This document shows positions 10,264-19,685 of a stretch of DNA of 64,000 nt, piece after piece (positions within the stretch are counted from its first letter, which is position 1; every line of letters starts with the position of its first letter). The notes under the pieces were generated by a model. The model worked only from the letters and a program-made list of their open reading frames with translations, was not told where the DNA came from and did not search any database. The stretch spans positions 62,001 to 126,000 of the forward strand of contig CAXSFM010000003.1 of NCBI GenBank assembly GCA_964236735.1, in the 5' to 3' direction. The position numbers and the translations under genes were made by a program. The stretch is from JAIVJG01 sp964236735 (GTDB taxonomy: Bacteria > Acidobacteriota > Blastocatellia > Pyrinomonadales > Pyrinomonadaceae).

Positions 10264-13200
10264 TCACTTCCGCAGCATCGCATAGACGGACGGCGTAATG
10301 ATGAGCGAGAACAGCAACGCGACGGTCAGGCCGCCGATGACGGCGATGGCGAGCGGCTGCAAAAGTTCCGCGCCCGAACCGATGGCTAAAGCGAGCGGCA
10401 GCATTCCCAGGATTGCGGCGAGCGATGTCATCAGCACGGGACGAAAACGGCGTCGCCCCGAGCGCAACAGAGCTTGCTCCAGCGTGTCGCCCGCCGCCAA
10501 ATGTTCCTCCACCGCGTCGAGCATCAGGATGCCGTTTTTGGCGACGATGCCGACGACCATAATCATGCCCATAAACGACACGACGTTGAGCGTCGTCTTC
10601 GTCACGAACAGGCCAAACAGCACGCCGCTTAACGCCAGCACCGCGCCCGCGACGATGGCGAGCGGGTGCGCGAACGAGCGAAACTCGACGAGCAGCACGA
10701 GAAAGACGAGCGCGATGGCGAGCACGAGCGCGAGCGCGAGTTCGCGAAAAGACGATTGCTGCTCGGCGTAGAGGCCGCCGTATTCCAGAGTCATGCCCGG
10801 CGGCAATTTCACGTCGCGCGCGAGTTTCGCCTTGATCTGACCTATCGCCGTTCCCAGATCGCCCTCGTTCAGACGCGCGGTGACGGCGACCGACTGGCGC
10901 AAGCCGTCGCGCTCGATCTCGGTCTGCCCTTTGTCATACCCGACATCAGCCACTTGATCGAGTCGGAACGCCGCGCCCGACGACGGCGAGCGCACGAGCA
11001 AACCGCGCAGCGCATCGAGCGACGCGCGCTCGGCGGGCGGCATCAAGACGCGCACGGTGATGAGCCTGCCCTGTTGCAGAATTGACGAGGCCGCATCGCC
11101 CGTCATCGCCGTCGTGACGGTGTTGGCGACATCGTTCGCCGTCACGCCGAAGCGCGCGGCGCGTTCCGGGTCAACGCGAAAAGTAATCGCCGCTCCGCTC
11201 ACGACGACGCCGTTCTTGGTGTCCACAATGCCCGACACTTTCTGGATGGCTTCCTCGATGCGCGTGGCCGTCGCGTGCAGAGCTTCCGTGTCTTCGCTGA
11301 ACAGGCGTATCTCGATTGGCTCCGGCGAACTCGTCAAGTCTCCGATTAAATCCGTCAGGATGCCGACGAATTCCACGTCCAACGCCGGCTCGCTCGATTG
11401 GATTTTCGTCCTCAACTCGTCTATCACGTCATCGGTCGCACGCGAGCGAGCGGATTTCAGTTTGACGAGAAAGTCGCCCGTGTTCGGCTCGGTGATCGAG
11501 AGGCCGAGTTGCAACCCCGTGCGGCGCGAATAGCTTTCGACTTCCGGCGTCTCGCCGAGCATTTGTTCGACGTGCCGCAGCACTCTGTCCGTTTCGGCGA
11601 GCGACGTGCCGGGCGGCGCGATGTAGTCGAGCACGAACGCGCCTTCATCGAACGCCGGCAGAAACTCTGAGCCAAGATTGCTGTAAATAGAGTATGAGCC
11701 AATGGCGACGAGCAGAGCGACGAGCAAGACGAGCAACTGTTGATGCAGCGCGAAGTTCAAGACCTTTTCATAGACGCCGATGACCGCGCGCATCACGCGC
11801 CCGTTCTCTTCATTTTCCGCGTCGCTTTGATGAGTATCGCTTTTAACCTTCTCGTCGCCGTCAGTTTCTTTTTCCGTGCCGCCTTCAATGTCTCTCTTTG
11901 TGTCGCGCTCGCCTTCTTCTCCATCGCGCCGTTTGATTTTGACAAATCGTTCGGCGAGGACGGGCGTGAACGTGAGCGCGAGCACGAGCGAAGTCAGCAG
12001 CGCGACGCTCATCGTCAGCGCGAGCGAGCGAAAGAAGACGCCGGTCACGCCGGTCAGCAAAGTGAGCGGCAGAAAGACGACGACGGGCGTAATTGTCGAG
12101 CCGATAATCGGGACGGTGATTTCCGAGATGGCGTCGGCGACGGCTTTACTTCGCGTCTCGCCGCGCGAGAGATGCGTGTAGATGTTCTCGACGACGACAA
12201 TCGCATCGTCAATCACGAGTCCGATGGCCGCCGCGACGCCGCCGAGCGTCATCAAGTCGAACGAGAGGCCGACGAGGTACATGGCGAGAAACGTCGCTAA
12301 GACCGTGACGGGAATAACGAGTATTGCGACGAGCGTCGTGCCGATGTTGCGGAGGAAGGCGTAGAGAATAAGGACGGACAAGAGCAGCCCGATGATGATC
12401 GCGTCGCGCACGGATTTCTGCGATGCACGCACGAGCAGAGATTGATCGTAGAACGGCGCGATCTTCACGTCGGGCGGAAGCTGTTTCGCAAGCGCGTCGA
12501 GTTCCGTTTTGACTTCGTCCGTAACCGTGACCGTGTTCGCGTTCGGCTGGCGCAAAACATTCAAGAGCACCGCGCGCTTCCCGTCCGCCGTGACAATCGT
12601 GTAGTTCGGCTCGCGGCCTGCGGCGACCGTCGCCACGTCCGAGAGACGGATGGGCGCGTTGTTGACGGTCGCGACGATGATCGAGTTGAGTTGTTCGGGC
12701 GCGGTCGCCTGCCCGCTCACGAGCGTCAGTTCGAGTTGATGATTTTCCTCGACGAGTCCGGGCGACGCGAGGATGTTCGAGTTACGCACGGCGTCCGCGA
12801 CCTGCGTCAGAGAGACGCCGCGCGCGTTCAATTGTTCCGGGTCAACCGTGACGTGATACTCGCGCACCTCGCCGCCCGCGACGTTGACATCGGCGACGCC
12901 CGCGAGCCGCGCGAGTCGCGGGCGCACGGTGTAGCTCGCCAGTTCGCGCAGAGATGCGGGGTCGCGCGTCTCGGAGGTCAGGCTGTAGCCGGCGACGGGA
13001 AAGACGGCAAAGGTGAGCCGGTCAACGCGGCGGATCGCGGCGGTCGGCGGCAAGTTCGAAGAGAGTTGCGAGAGACGCGCCTGCACGAGTTGCAAGGTCT
13101 GCAACACGTCCGTGTTCCAGTCGAAGAAAAGATTGATGTCGGAGGAGCCGCGCGCCGTCGTGGACTTGATGCGGACGATGCCGGGGATGCCGTTCATCGC

Positions 13201-13407
13201 TTCCTCGACGGGGCGCGTGACAGAGACGAGCATTTGCGGCGCGGGCACGACGCCGTTATCCACGAGGATGACGATGCGCGGAAAATCGGTCTGCGGAAAA
13301 ATCGCGGTCGGCAATTTTTCCGCCGCGTAGAGTCCCGCGACGCAGAGCAACACGACGAGGACGATGACAGCGCGCTTTTGCATCGAGACGAGATGCGCGA
13401 GATTCAT
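10264..13407 (-). CDS. RND-family efflux transporter (HAE1/AcrB-like inner membrane pump)
   Basis: This is a proton-driven inner-membrane pump. The 1047 residues match the RND layout: TM1 at residues 12-29, a large periplasmic loop, TM2-TM6, a second periplasmic loop and TM8-TM12. Family motifs include VTRPVEEAMNGIPGI, GGVAAAIGLVIDDAIVVVENI (TM4, with the proton-relay Asp pair) and MGMIMVVGIVAKNGILML. The central cytoplasmic linker (about residues 495-545) carries an unusual highly charged Glu/Asp/Lys/Thr insert (KRRDGEEGERDTKRDIEGG...). The ATG overlaps the stop of the adaptor gene by four bases. With the adaptor and TolC-like genes it forms a complete tripartite pump. Substrate cannot be read from sequence; heavy-metal (CzcA) motifs are not obvious, so drugs or hydrophobic compounds are more likely. 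Confidence 0.95.
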   Translation of the reverse strand: MNLAHLVSMQKRAVIVLVVLLCVAGLYAAEKLPTAIFPQTDFPRIVILVDNGVVPAPQMLVSVTRPVEEAMNGIPGIVRIKSTTARGSSDINLFFDWNTDVLQTLQLVQARLSQLSSNLPPTAAIRRVDRLTFAVFPVAGYSLTSETRDPASLRELASYTVRPRLARLAGVADVNVAGGEVREYHVTVDPEQLNARGVSLTQVADAVRNSNILASPGLVEENHQLELTLVSGQATAPEQLNSIIVATVNNAPIRLSDVATVAAGREPNYTIVTADGKRAVLLNVLRQPNANTVTVTDEVKTELDALAKQLPPDVKIAPFYDQSLLVRASQKSVRDAIIIGLLLSVLILYAFLRNIGTTLVAILVIPVTVLATFLAMYLVGLSFDLMTLGGVAAAIGLVIDDAIVVVENIYTHLSRGETRSKAVADAISEITVPIIGSTITPVVVFLPLTLLTGVTGVFFRSLALTMSVALLTSLVLALTFTPVLAERFVKIKRRDGEEGERDTKRDIEGGTEKETDGDEKVKSDTHQSDAENEENGRVMRAVIGVYEKVLNFALHQQLLVLLVALLVAIGSYSIYSNLGSEFLPAFDEGAFVLDYIAPPGTSLAETDRVLRHVEQMLGETPEVESYSRRTGLQLGLSITEPNTGDFLVKLKSARSRATDDVIDELRTKIQSSEPALDVEFVGILTDLIGDLTSSPEPIEIRLFSEDTEALHATATRIEEAIQKVSGIVDTKNGVVVSGAAITFRVDPERAARFGVTANDVANTVTTAMTGDAASSILQQGRLITVRVLMPPAERASLDALRGLLVRSPSSGAAFRLDQVADVGYDKGQTEIERDGLRQSVAVTARLNEGDLGTAIGQIKAKLARDVKLPPGMTLEYGGLYAEQQSSFRELALALVLAIALVFLVLLVEFRSFAHPLAIVAGAVLALSGVLFGLFVTKTTLNVVSFMGMIMVVGIVAKNGILMLDAVEEHLAAGDTLEQALLRSGRRRFRPVLMTSLAAILGMLPLALAIGSGAELLQPLAIAVIGGLTVALLFSLIITPSVYAMLRK

Positions 13408-14960
13408 TTTTCGTCTCCGGCCTTGTTGTCGCCGCCGCCGCCCACGCCGCCTTTCTTGTCACTCGCGTCGTTGCTCTTGTCGCCGCCTGCGCCGCCTTTC
13501 ACACTCGCTTTGTCGCCGCCCGCGTCTCCACCCTCGCCACTACTGTCACCGCCCTCGCCGCCCGGCTCATCGTTGATCTCGACTTTCGTTTTATCCGGCA
13601 GCGCGTAGTTGCCTTCGATGACGACCGTGTCGCCTGCATTCAAGCCCGACGTAATCTGAATTGTCTCCGGCGTGCGAATGCCCACGACGACTTTGGTTTC
13701 GTGCGCGACGCTCGCTCCGTCCACGACCATCACCGTGCCTTCGTCCGCGTTCGTCGCATCAAGGGTCACGGCGGACGCAGGAATGACCAGCGCGTCGCCC
13801 GCATTCTTCGTCGCCACGCGCACTTCCGCCGCGCCGCCCGCGCGCAGGCGTCCCGCGCCGTTTGCCAGCGCAACCCACACCTCGACCGTGCGGTTGAGCG
13901 CGTCCGACGAGCGACTGATGAGCGAGATTTTCCCGCCCATGCGCTCGCCCGGCGCGTCTGTGGGCAGAATTGTCGCCGCATCGCCCGTCTGCAAATTCGC
14001 GACGACCGTATCGGCGAACTGCGCCTTGACGATGACTTCGGAAATGTCCGCGATGGTCGCGAGACGACCGCCCGCAGTGGCGTATTCACCTTTATACTGA
14101 AACTGCTCTGTGACGATACCCGTGAGCGGCGCGCGGACGTTCGCGTAACTGAGTTGCGCGTCAATCGTGCGGACGCGCTCCTGCGCCTGCGTGATGCGTG
14201 AAGTGGCGAGCGCGCTTTCGTTCGGGGCGATGGCCGTGGCGCGCAGAGAAGCGTTGCGCTGTGTGAGGCGCAGATTATTTTCCGCGTTCGTCAAAGCGAG
14301 TTGCGCGGCTTCGACATCCTTGAGCGCGATGCCTTCCTGCCTGTACAGCTCGCGTCGTCGCTCATAAAGCGTGCGCGCATTTTCGACTGTCGCGCGCGCG
14401 TCGCTCAAGTCTTTTTCGGCCTGCGCGTTGGCCTGCGGAATCGCGCCCGCCGTCACGCCGCGCGCTTGCAGGCGCGCATCCGCGAGCGCGGCGACGGCCT
14501 CGGCGCGTTGCGCCTGCAAGTCGCGCACGTCTAGTTGCGCGATGACTTCGCCCTGCCGCACGAGTTTATTTTTGAGCAATCCCATCGTCCTGATTTGCGC
14601 GCCCGTGTTCGCGCTGACCGTCGCCTGCTCGCGCGGAAAAATCGTGCCGATGGATGAGACTTCCGCCGCGATCTGCTGTCGCTCGACCTTCGCCGTGCGG
14701 ACGCTGACGACAATTTGCGTCTCGTCCGTCGCCGCATCCGCCGCAGGCTTCGCGCGCAGGACATACCAACCGGCGATGAGCGACAGGACGACGAGCGCGG
14801 CGACGACAGCGACGATGGTGTTTCTGCGACGCCTGCGCTCCGTCGCACTTTGCGACTCAACACCAGCACGCATTTCCAAGTCCGCGTCGTTAAGGTCACG
14901 CGCGTCTATGTCTCGCGCCTCGTCTTGCTCGTCCCTGATTTTTTGTTCGTCGTGCTGCAT
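13404..14960 (-). CDS. RND efflux periplasmic adaptor (membrane fusion protein)
   Basis: The adaptor links the RND pump to the outer-membrane channel. The 518-residue protein has an acidic cytoplasmic N-terminus (residues 1-45) and a membrane anchor (about 48-68, IVAVVAALVVLSLIAGWYVL). It continues with a split lipoyl domain and a long coiled-coil hairpin rich in Ala/Gln/Arg (about residues 150-260). The beta-barrel and membrane-proximal domains come last, up to LPDKTKVEINDE. A Gly/Asp/Lys/Ser-rich low-complexity tail of about 60 residues at the C-terminus (repeats such as GGDSSGEGGDAGGDK) is not part of the usual family. The gene overlaps the pump gene (ATGA) and lies 34 bases after the TolC-like gene. 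Confidence 0.93.
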   Translation of the reverse strand: MQHDEQKIRDEQDEARDIDARDLNDADLEMRAGVESQSATERRRRRNTIVAVVAALVVLSLIAGWYVLRAKPAADAATDETQIVVSVRTAKVERQQIAAEVSSIGTIFPREQATVSANTGAQIRTMGLLKNKLVRQGEVIAQLDVRDLQAQRAEAVAALADARLQARGVTAGAIPQANAQAEKDLSDARATVENARTLYERRRELYRQEGIALKDVEAAQLALTNAENNLRLTQRNASLRATAIAPNESALATSRITQAQERVRTIDAQLSYANVRAPLTGIVTEQFQYKGEYATAGGRLATIADISEVIVKAQFADTVVANLQTGDAATILPTDAPGERMGGKISLISRSSDALNRTVEVWVALANGAGRLRAGGAAEVRVATKNAGDALVIPASAVTLDATNADEGTVMVVDGASVAHETKVVVGIRTPETIQITSGLNAGDTVVIEGNYALPDKTKVEINDEPGGEGGDSSGEGGDAGGDKASVKGGAGGDKSNDASDKKGGVGGGGDNKAGDEK

Positions 14961-14994
14961 GTCTGATTTTATTCGCGCCGTTCGCCTTTGATGG

Positions 14995-16488
14995 TTATTG
15001 CCCGCTCGCGCGTCGGAGTCTTGAGCGCGCGGATTGATAATCGAAGACGGCTTGATAGAGCGCGTTACGCTCTGCGATGAGAGAGTTCTGCGCGTCCGTC
15101 ACTTCGATAATCGAGGCTTCGCCCGCACGATAACGCGCGAGCGAAGCGGAGACGTTGCGCTCGGCGTCCGCGATGCCCGTCCCGGCGAGGCGGATGCGCG
15201 TGGCGGCTGAAAGAGCCTGCGCGCGCGCCGTGTAAAACTCCTGCGCGAAGGCGCGTGCGGCGATGGTGCGCGCGGATTCGGCGGCGTCCGCACGCAGACG
15301 CGCCTGACGCTCGCGGCTGCGGCTCGCGCCGCCGTCGAAAAGCGGAATCGCCACGCCGACGGTGGCCGATGCGCCCGTGTGCGTGCGAAGCGCAAGCGGT
15401 CGCAGAGAGTCCGAGACGAAGCCGCCGCTCACAGAGTAAGTCAACTGCGGGCGACGCTCGGCGCGTGCGAGCGTGATGTCCAACTCCGCCGCGCGCCCCT
15501 CTGCGGCGAACTGCGCGAACTCGGGCCGCGTGGCAATCGCGTCAGCGACGTAACGCTCGATCTCGCCCGTCTCCGGCAGCGCGACGAGCAAGTCGGTCGT
15601 CACAAGGGCTTGCGTGAAATCGTAGTTGACGAAAATGCGTAGCGCGTCCGTCGCTGCCGCTTCCGCCGTGCGCGCCTGTTCGAGTTCGTCGCGGCGCGTG
15701 GTGGTTTGCAGACGCGCGCGCGTCGCATCAACGGGCGCGACCTCGCCGCCACTTAACAATAAATTCGTGATGCGCTCAAATTCTTCGGCGGCAGCGAGGC
15801 TCTGTTCCGCCGAACGCCTGCGCGCGCCCGCGAGCGCGAGACTGTTGTAAGAGTCCTCGACCGCGAGCGTCAGCGTGCGTCGCGCCACATCGGTTCCGGC
15901 GCGCGCGGCGTCGAGCAGAGCCTGATTGCGTCGCACGCTGGCGCGCAGGCGTCCGGCGATGTCGAGTTCGCCCGACACGTTGACGAGTCCCTGATATTCC
16001 GTGATGGCGTTCGCGCCGATAAACGACGGGGCGCGCGGAATGCCCGGCGCGGTGCTCGCGCCGAGCGCGGGCGTCGTGCCGATGAACGAAGGCGCGAGCG
16101 CGACGCGCGGCAAAAATGCGGCGCGAGCCTGCCTGACATCTTCCGCCGCGATGCGCTCGTTGAGGCCCGCCTGTTGAAACGCGGACGCCTGCCCCTGCGC
16201 GATGCGAATCGCTTCGTCAAGCGACAAAGGAGCGATGGGCGCGGACGTTGTTGACGTTGATGCTGGCGTTGCAGTGGTTGGCGTCGGCATGAGAGGAGTG
16301 GCGCTCGTCGCTGGCGTGGGCGTCGCGCTCGTGACGGGAGGCAAAGTCCTCTTGGCCGGGTCGGCAGATGTGCGCGTGGCTGGAGACGGAGCGTTCGTCG
16401 TCGCCGGAACTTGCGCGCGCGCGCTGCTCAAAGCCCCTGCCACGAGCGCTGGGGCGATGAGGACGAGCGTGCGAAAATTCCACTTCAT
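14995..16488 (-). CDS. TolC-family outer membrane efflux channel
   Basis: The 497-residue outer-membrane factor has a signal peptide (residues 1-25, ending ARAQ). A Thr/Pro/Ala-rich linker follows (about 27-85, with repeated TPT/TAT motifs). Two outer-membrane efflux repeats make up the rest, starting SLDEAIRIAQGQA and mostly helical and Arg/Ala/Glu-rich. The C-terminal block ends VFDYQSARSRLRRASGQ. The linker is longer than usual. The gene overlaps the upstream PepSY gene by four bases and precedes the adaptor gene, so all four are probably co-transcribed leftward. Confidence 0.93.
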   Translation of the reverse strand: MKWNFRTLVLIAPALVAGALSSARAQVPATTNAPSPATRTSADPAKRTLPPVTSATPTPATSATPLMPTPTTATPASTSTTSAPIAPLSLDEAIRIAQGQASAFQQAGLNERIAAEDVRQARAAFLPRVALAPSFIGTTPALGASTAPGIPRAPSFIGANAITEYQGLVNVSGELDIAGRLRASVRRNQALLDAARAGTDVARRTLTLAVEDSYNSLALAGARRRSAEQSLAAAEEFERITNLLLSGGEVAPVDATRARLQTTTRRDELEQARTAEAAATDALRIFVNYDFTQALVTTDLLVALPETGEIERYVADAIATRPEFAQFAAEGRAAELDITLARAERRPQLTYSVSGGFVSDSLRPLALRTHTGASATVGVAIPLFDGGASRSRERQARLRADAAESARTIAARAFAQEFYTARAQALSAATRIRLAGTGIADAERNVSASLARYRAGEASIIEVTDAQNSLIAERNALYQAVFDYQSARSRLRRASGQ

Positions 16489-16874
16489 CGTTGATGGCGT
16501 CTTGATGTGCGCGCGTGCCTTTTGTGTTCTTTCTGCTCGGCAGCGTGTTCGGCGGACTCCTGTGCCGGAGTTTCTTCCGTCGCGCTGACGACTTGGCCGT
16601 TGATAGCGCTGACCTGCACTTCGCTGATCGCGCCGCGCTCGTTGCGGATGTCGAACGAATAGACGAGCCGGCCATGCTCGCGTTCGAGTTCCGCGCCCTC
16701 AATCTTGCCTTGCGCGTGTTGCTGCGCCGTCGCGCGCGCCTGCTTCATCGTGATCCGCGCCTGCCGCGCGAGTCTCGCCTGCTGTGTGTGCGTCGAAGCT
16801 AAGACGGGCGCGCAACAAGCGAAGAAGATGAGCCCGGCGAAAAGCGTCGCGACCAGAGATTCGTTCTTTTTCAT
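16485..16874 (-). CDS. Small exported PepSY-domain protein
   Basis: The 129-residue protein has a signal peptide (LVATLFAGLIFFACCAPVLAS, about residues 7-27). A single PepSY-like domain follows, in which ITMKQARATAQQHAQGKIEGAELE leads to a strand pair LVYSFDIRNERGAISEVQVSAINGQVV. A His/Arg/Lys/Glu-rich tail ends the protein. PepSY domains sit in the periplasm, often as protease or redox-pump regulators. The gene has a clear AAGGAG before its ATG and is first in the efflux operon, so a sensory or regulatory role for the pump is plausible but unproven. Confidence 0.9.
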   Translation of the reverse strand: MKKNESLVATLFAGLIFFACCAPVLASTHTQQARLARQARITMKQARATAQQHAQGKIEGAELEREHGRLVYSFDIRNERGAISEVQVSAINGQVVSATEETPAQESAEHAAEQKEHKRHARTSRRHQR

Positions 16875-16918
16875 GTTTCTCCTTATTCAAATCAACCTTA
16901 AACAACTGATTCTTTTTC

Positions 16919-16934
16919 AGCTGTCCAAACAGCT
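16919..16934. promoter_or_regulatory. Short dyad upstream of the efflux operon (possible operator)
   Basis: agctgt-ccaa-acagct is an exact 6-bp dyad about 45 bases upstream of the PepSY start and at the stop codon of the preceding membrane protein gene. It could be an operator for the operon or a small hairpin. Nothing in the sequence identifies a regulator. Confidence 0.25.
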
Positions 16935-18052
16935 TAACTTCTCTTTCCAAAATGCGAGAAGCCGGGATTGCTTCTACGTCGCCAGACGAATCCGTCGAGG
17001 ATGTAATGCGTCGCCTGCGGCAGCGCGAGCAACGGCACGAGCAGGATTTTCAGTTGCGATAAATCCCACCCCGCGCCGAAGAGCCACGCCCGCTCATGCC
17101 ACACGCCGCGATCCCAGAGCAACTCTTCCGCGTAGGCCATCAGCCACAGCGTCGCCAGAAAAATTATCGGCCAGCGCGTCAGCCAAACGTAAGACGCGCG
17201 TGCGCCCGCCGCGCGTCGTTGTTGCTGCGCGTACCACCACACGAGCGCGAGATACGGCACGCCGTGAATGAGCACGTTCGTCACGGTGAAGGCATAGTCA
17301 GAATTGTACGCAACGATGCCGACGTACCAGCACACCACCGTCGTCACCATCACGATGTCCTTTCCCGGATTGCCCTCGCCCCGCACCATCCAACCATACG
17401 CCGAGCGCGCCGCATAGACGCCGAGCGCGAGATAATAAACGGGGCGCGCGATGTGTTCGACGAACAAAGGCAGAGACGCGAAATCGCCTGCGAGAAACCA
17501 CCAGAATTTTCGCGGCAGATGGGCGTGCCAGTACAGAAGCGGATAGACTGTCGCCGCGTAAATCGCCGTCGCGTCAATCCACCACCCCGCCCGCCCGCGC
17601 TCTCCCATCCGCGCGCGGTACAGAGCCACCCAACCATACTGCTGCCGCACGAAATGAAAGACGGCGAGATACGCCAGAGCGCGCCAGAACACACGCTCGC
17701 CCTCCGAATACAACGCGACGCCAATGACGAACGCGACGGCGGGCGCGAGCGCATACAGCCACGGGCGACGCTTCAACTCGCCCACGTCGAAATAGACGCG
17801 GAAGGCCGTCGCATAGACGTGCGCCACGTCCACAAGCAGCACCGCCGGAACCCAAGCCCACTCAGGCGCATCCGCGTCGAGCACGCCTGCGCGCGCGCCA
17901 ATCCACAACGCGAAGAGTGCTGCGACCGCGCTTCCCAGAAAGACGGACACGTCCGCGCGCGGCGAAAACAGCCACCACTCTTTCATCCCGGCGCGCGCGC
18001 GCGCCCCGACCTGCGTATTGATTCGTTCAGTGACCACGAAAGCGTCTCTCAA
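16934..18052 (-). CDS. Multi-pass membrane protein with conserved-looking His/Asp motifs, unknown function
   Basis: I do not recognise a named family. The 372-residue frame has about nine to ten hydrophobic segments. Polar motifs sit at segment ends, among them DVAHVYATAFRVYFD, FHFVRQQYGWVALYR, HGVPYLALVW and ATHYILDGFVWR. Such spaced His/Asp residues at membrane borders resemble membrane-bound di-iron or carotenoid-cleavage (Brp/Blh-like) enzymes, but that is only a resemblance. The frame opens with a TTG overlapping the upstream stop (TTGA). An ATG at 17986 (MKEWWLFSPRADV) is an equally good start and would remove 22 polar residues. It follows a small tandem-domain gene on the same strand. 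Confidence 0.75.
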   Translation of the reverse strand: MRDAFVVTERINTQVGARARAGMKEWWLFSPRADVSVFLGSAVAALFALWIGARAGVLDADAPEWAWVPAVLLVDVAHVYATAFRVYFDVGELKRRPWLYALAPAVAFVIGVALYSEGERVFWRALAYLAVFHFVRQQYGWVALYRARMGERGRAGWWIDATAIYAATVYPLLYWHAHLPRKFWWFLAGDFASLPLFVEHIARPVYYLALGVYAARSAYGWMVRGEGNPGKDIVMVTTVVCWYVGIVAYNSDYAFTVTNVLIHGVPYLALVWWYAQQQRRAAGARASYVWLTRWPIIFLATLWLMAYAEELLWDRGVWHERAWLFGAGWDLSQLKILLVPLLALPQATHYILDGFVWRRRSNPGFSHFGKRS

Positions 18053-18438
18053 ACATCGGCAGGCGCGTCCGCCGGTTCGTAAGTTTCGGCGAAGACATCG
18101 GCGGCGCAGATGTACTGGTCGTCGGGCGTGCGCGAGATGAGCCAGTCGCCGGCCTGTCCTTCGTGCTTCCAGCCGGGACGCCGTATCTCGATGGGATAGG
18201 CCATCTGAATCGCCTCGACCGTCACGTCCGCACGCTTCGTGTAGAAGCCGGGACGCCCCTCGACCGGCTCATAAGTGTCGAAGACATCGCGCGCGAAAGC
18301 GTACTGCTCGCCCTTCGTGCCGGTCGCGAGAAATTGTCCCGGCGCAACGTCCTGCGTGCCTTCCTTCGTCTCGATTGTGCGCGCTTCGGTCACCGGCTCG
18401 ATCTTCACCGGCACAGGCTTCTTCCTGAACTTCGGCAT
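18049..18438 (-). CDS. Small protein with two tandem copies of a PG-x(5)-G-x-Y-type domain, unknown function
   Basis: The 129-residue protein is made of two similar halves. The first runs from KKPVPVKIEPV to APGQFLATGTKGEQYAFARDVFDTYEPV. The second runs from TKRADVTVEAIQM to GQAGDWLISRTPDDQYICAADVFAETYEPAD. Each half has a short strand-rich start, a G-(Q/D)-(F/W)-L turn and an Asp-(V)-Phe-x-x-TYEP end. Similar short domains occur in phage and conjugative proteins of unknown role. There is no signal peptide or membrane segment. It overlaps the following membrane protein gene by four bases, suggesting they work together. Confidence 0.75.
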   Translation of the reverse strand: MPKFRKKPVPVKIEPVTEARTIETKEGTQDVAPGQFLATGTKGEQYAFARDVFDTYEPVEGRPGFYTKRADVTVEAIQMAYPIEIRRPGWKHEGQAGDWLISRTPDDQYICAADVFAETYEPADAPADV

Positions 18439-18635
18439 CCCTCTCTTACCTCCCGCTCAAATTCCACACGACAGCGCGCCCGACGTTTCAGACAGCACGC
18501 GCGCGACGATGCGACACACCGAGCAGTCTCGTTTGCGTCGCGGGCATTGTTAGCATAACCTTCGCGATTGTGGCACGGGCGCGCGAGACATGACCAGTCT
18601 CGCGCCGTTTAAGTTTGACACATCCGCCGGCATTG

Positions 18636-19454
18636 ATGAGAAACGATTCCTTAAAAATTGATGAGACGAAGGCACACGCGACGCGCGGCGCGGGATGGCG
18701 AGCGCGCGCCCTGCAACGTCGTGCGGAACGCGCGCTCGCCAGACAACTCGCGTATCAAAAACAAAAATCCCACAAGGCCGTAGGCCACGAGCAGGACTAC
18801 ACAGCCGGCATGACGGCGCGCTCAAATCGCGTGCGCGCGATTTTAGAAAACGTCAGACCCATCAATGAGGACGCGCGCGTGCTGGAAGTCGGAAGCGGCG
18901 CGCACGGACTCATCTTTCACTTCGGAGCGCGGCGCGGCGTCGGCGTTGATCCGCTCGCCGTCCACTATGCCGCGCTCTTTCCCGCATGGCAGCGTCGCGT
19001 TTCCACGCTCGCGGCGGCGGGCGAGAGACTCCCGTTTGCCGACGGCTCTTTCGATGTCGTGCTCTGCGACAACGTCGTGGATCACGCCCAAGACCCGCGC
19101 CGCATCGTCTCCGAACTGACGCGCGTCCTCGCGCACGATGGGTTGCTCTACTTCACGGTCAACATTCATCACCCGTTTTACGCGCTCGCCGCCACCGCGC
19201 ACGCCGCCTGGAACTCCGCCGGCGTGCCTTTCGAGATCGGCCCGTTCGCAGACCACACCGTCCATCTCACGCTCGAAGCGGCGCGCGATTTATTCGACGC
19301 ATTGCCGCTGCGCGTCATCAGCGAAACGCACAACATCGCCGAGACGAAAACGCTCGCGCGCCTGCGCCCGCCGCGTCATGCGGGCGACCGGCTCAAGCGT
19401 CTCTTCTTCAAAAACGCGCTCTACGAACTCGTCGTCGTGCGCGCGTCGTCGTAA
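18636..19454 (+). CDS. Class I SAM-dependent methyltransferase
   Basis: The 272-residue protein carries the class I methyltransferase signature. Motif I is VLEVGSGAHGLIFHF, followed by an acidic GVGVDPLA, and the post-I region is LPFADGSFDVVLCDNVVDHAQDP, as in the Methyltransf_11 family. An Arg/Ala-rich N-terminal region (about residues 10-50) precedes the fold. The ATG at 18636 is preferred over a TTG at 18615; the Shine-Dalgarno is weak. The C-terminal part is typical of small-molecule or lipid/sugar methyltransferases, but the substrate is not readable. It stands alone, divergent from the tandem-domain gene, and is followed by repeats. Confidence 0.85.
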   Translation: MRNDSLKIDETKAHATRGAGWRARALQRRAERALARQLAYQKQKSHKAVGHEQDYTAGMTARSNRVRAILENVRPINEDARVLEVGSGAHGLIFHFGARRGVGVDPLAVHYAALFPAWQRRVSTLAAAGERLPFADGSFDVVLCDNVVDHAQDPRRIVSELTRVLAHDGLLYFTVNIHHPFYALAATAHAAWNSAGVPFEIGPFADHTVHLTLEAARDLFDALPLRVISETHNIAETKTLARLRPPRHAGDRLKRLFFKNALYELVVVRASS

Positions 19455-19466
19455 ATCTCTGCGAAG

Positions 19467-19600
19467 AAAATTTACACGGATGGACAGGATAGACAGGATG
19501 AAGACAAGGGATGTGAGCAGAGGGATGAGAGATGAAAGAAAGACAAGAAGCTTCGCCTAAATATTCATCATTCATCACTCATCATTCATCATTTGTCTTC
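19467..19600. repeat. Composite repeat: acaggat-type direct units plus ttcatca heptamer array
   Basis: The first part (about 19467-19500) has acaggat-type units (ttacacggatggacaggat, then agacaggat). The second part (about 19520-19600) is an imperfect inverted repeat ending in a tattcatcattcatc array. The same two parts recur at 26193-26305 (opposite order) and 48979-49077. It begins 12 bases after the methyltransferase stop. Confidence 0.7.
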
Positions 19601-19685
19601 AGTCGTTGTGGCGGCAAACGGCGCGCGTGCGTTCCCGCATCAGAAGACACGAATGTTCAGAATGTTTGAAGGCGGAGAACCAGTT

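Noticed and set aside
10211..10267. GTG start of the zinc-ribbon gene overlapping the RND stop
   Set aside because: The overlap is suggestive, but the ATG at 10210 has a good AGGAG and removes a basic stretch with no family support.
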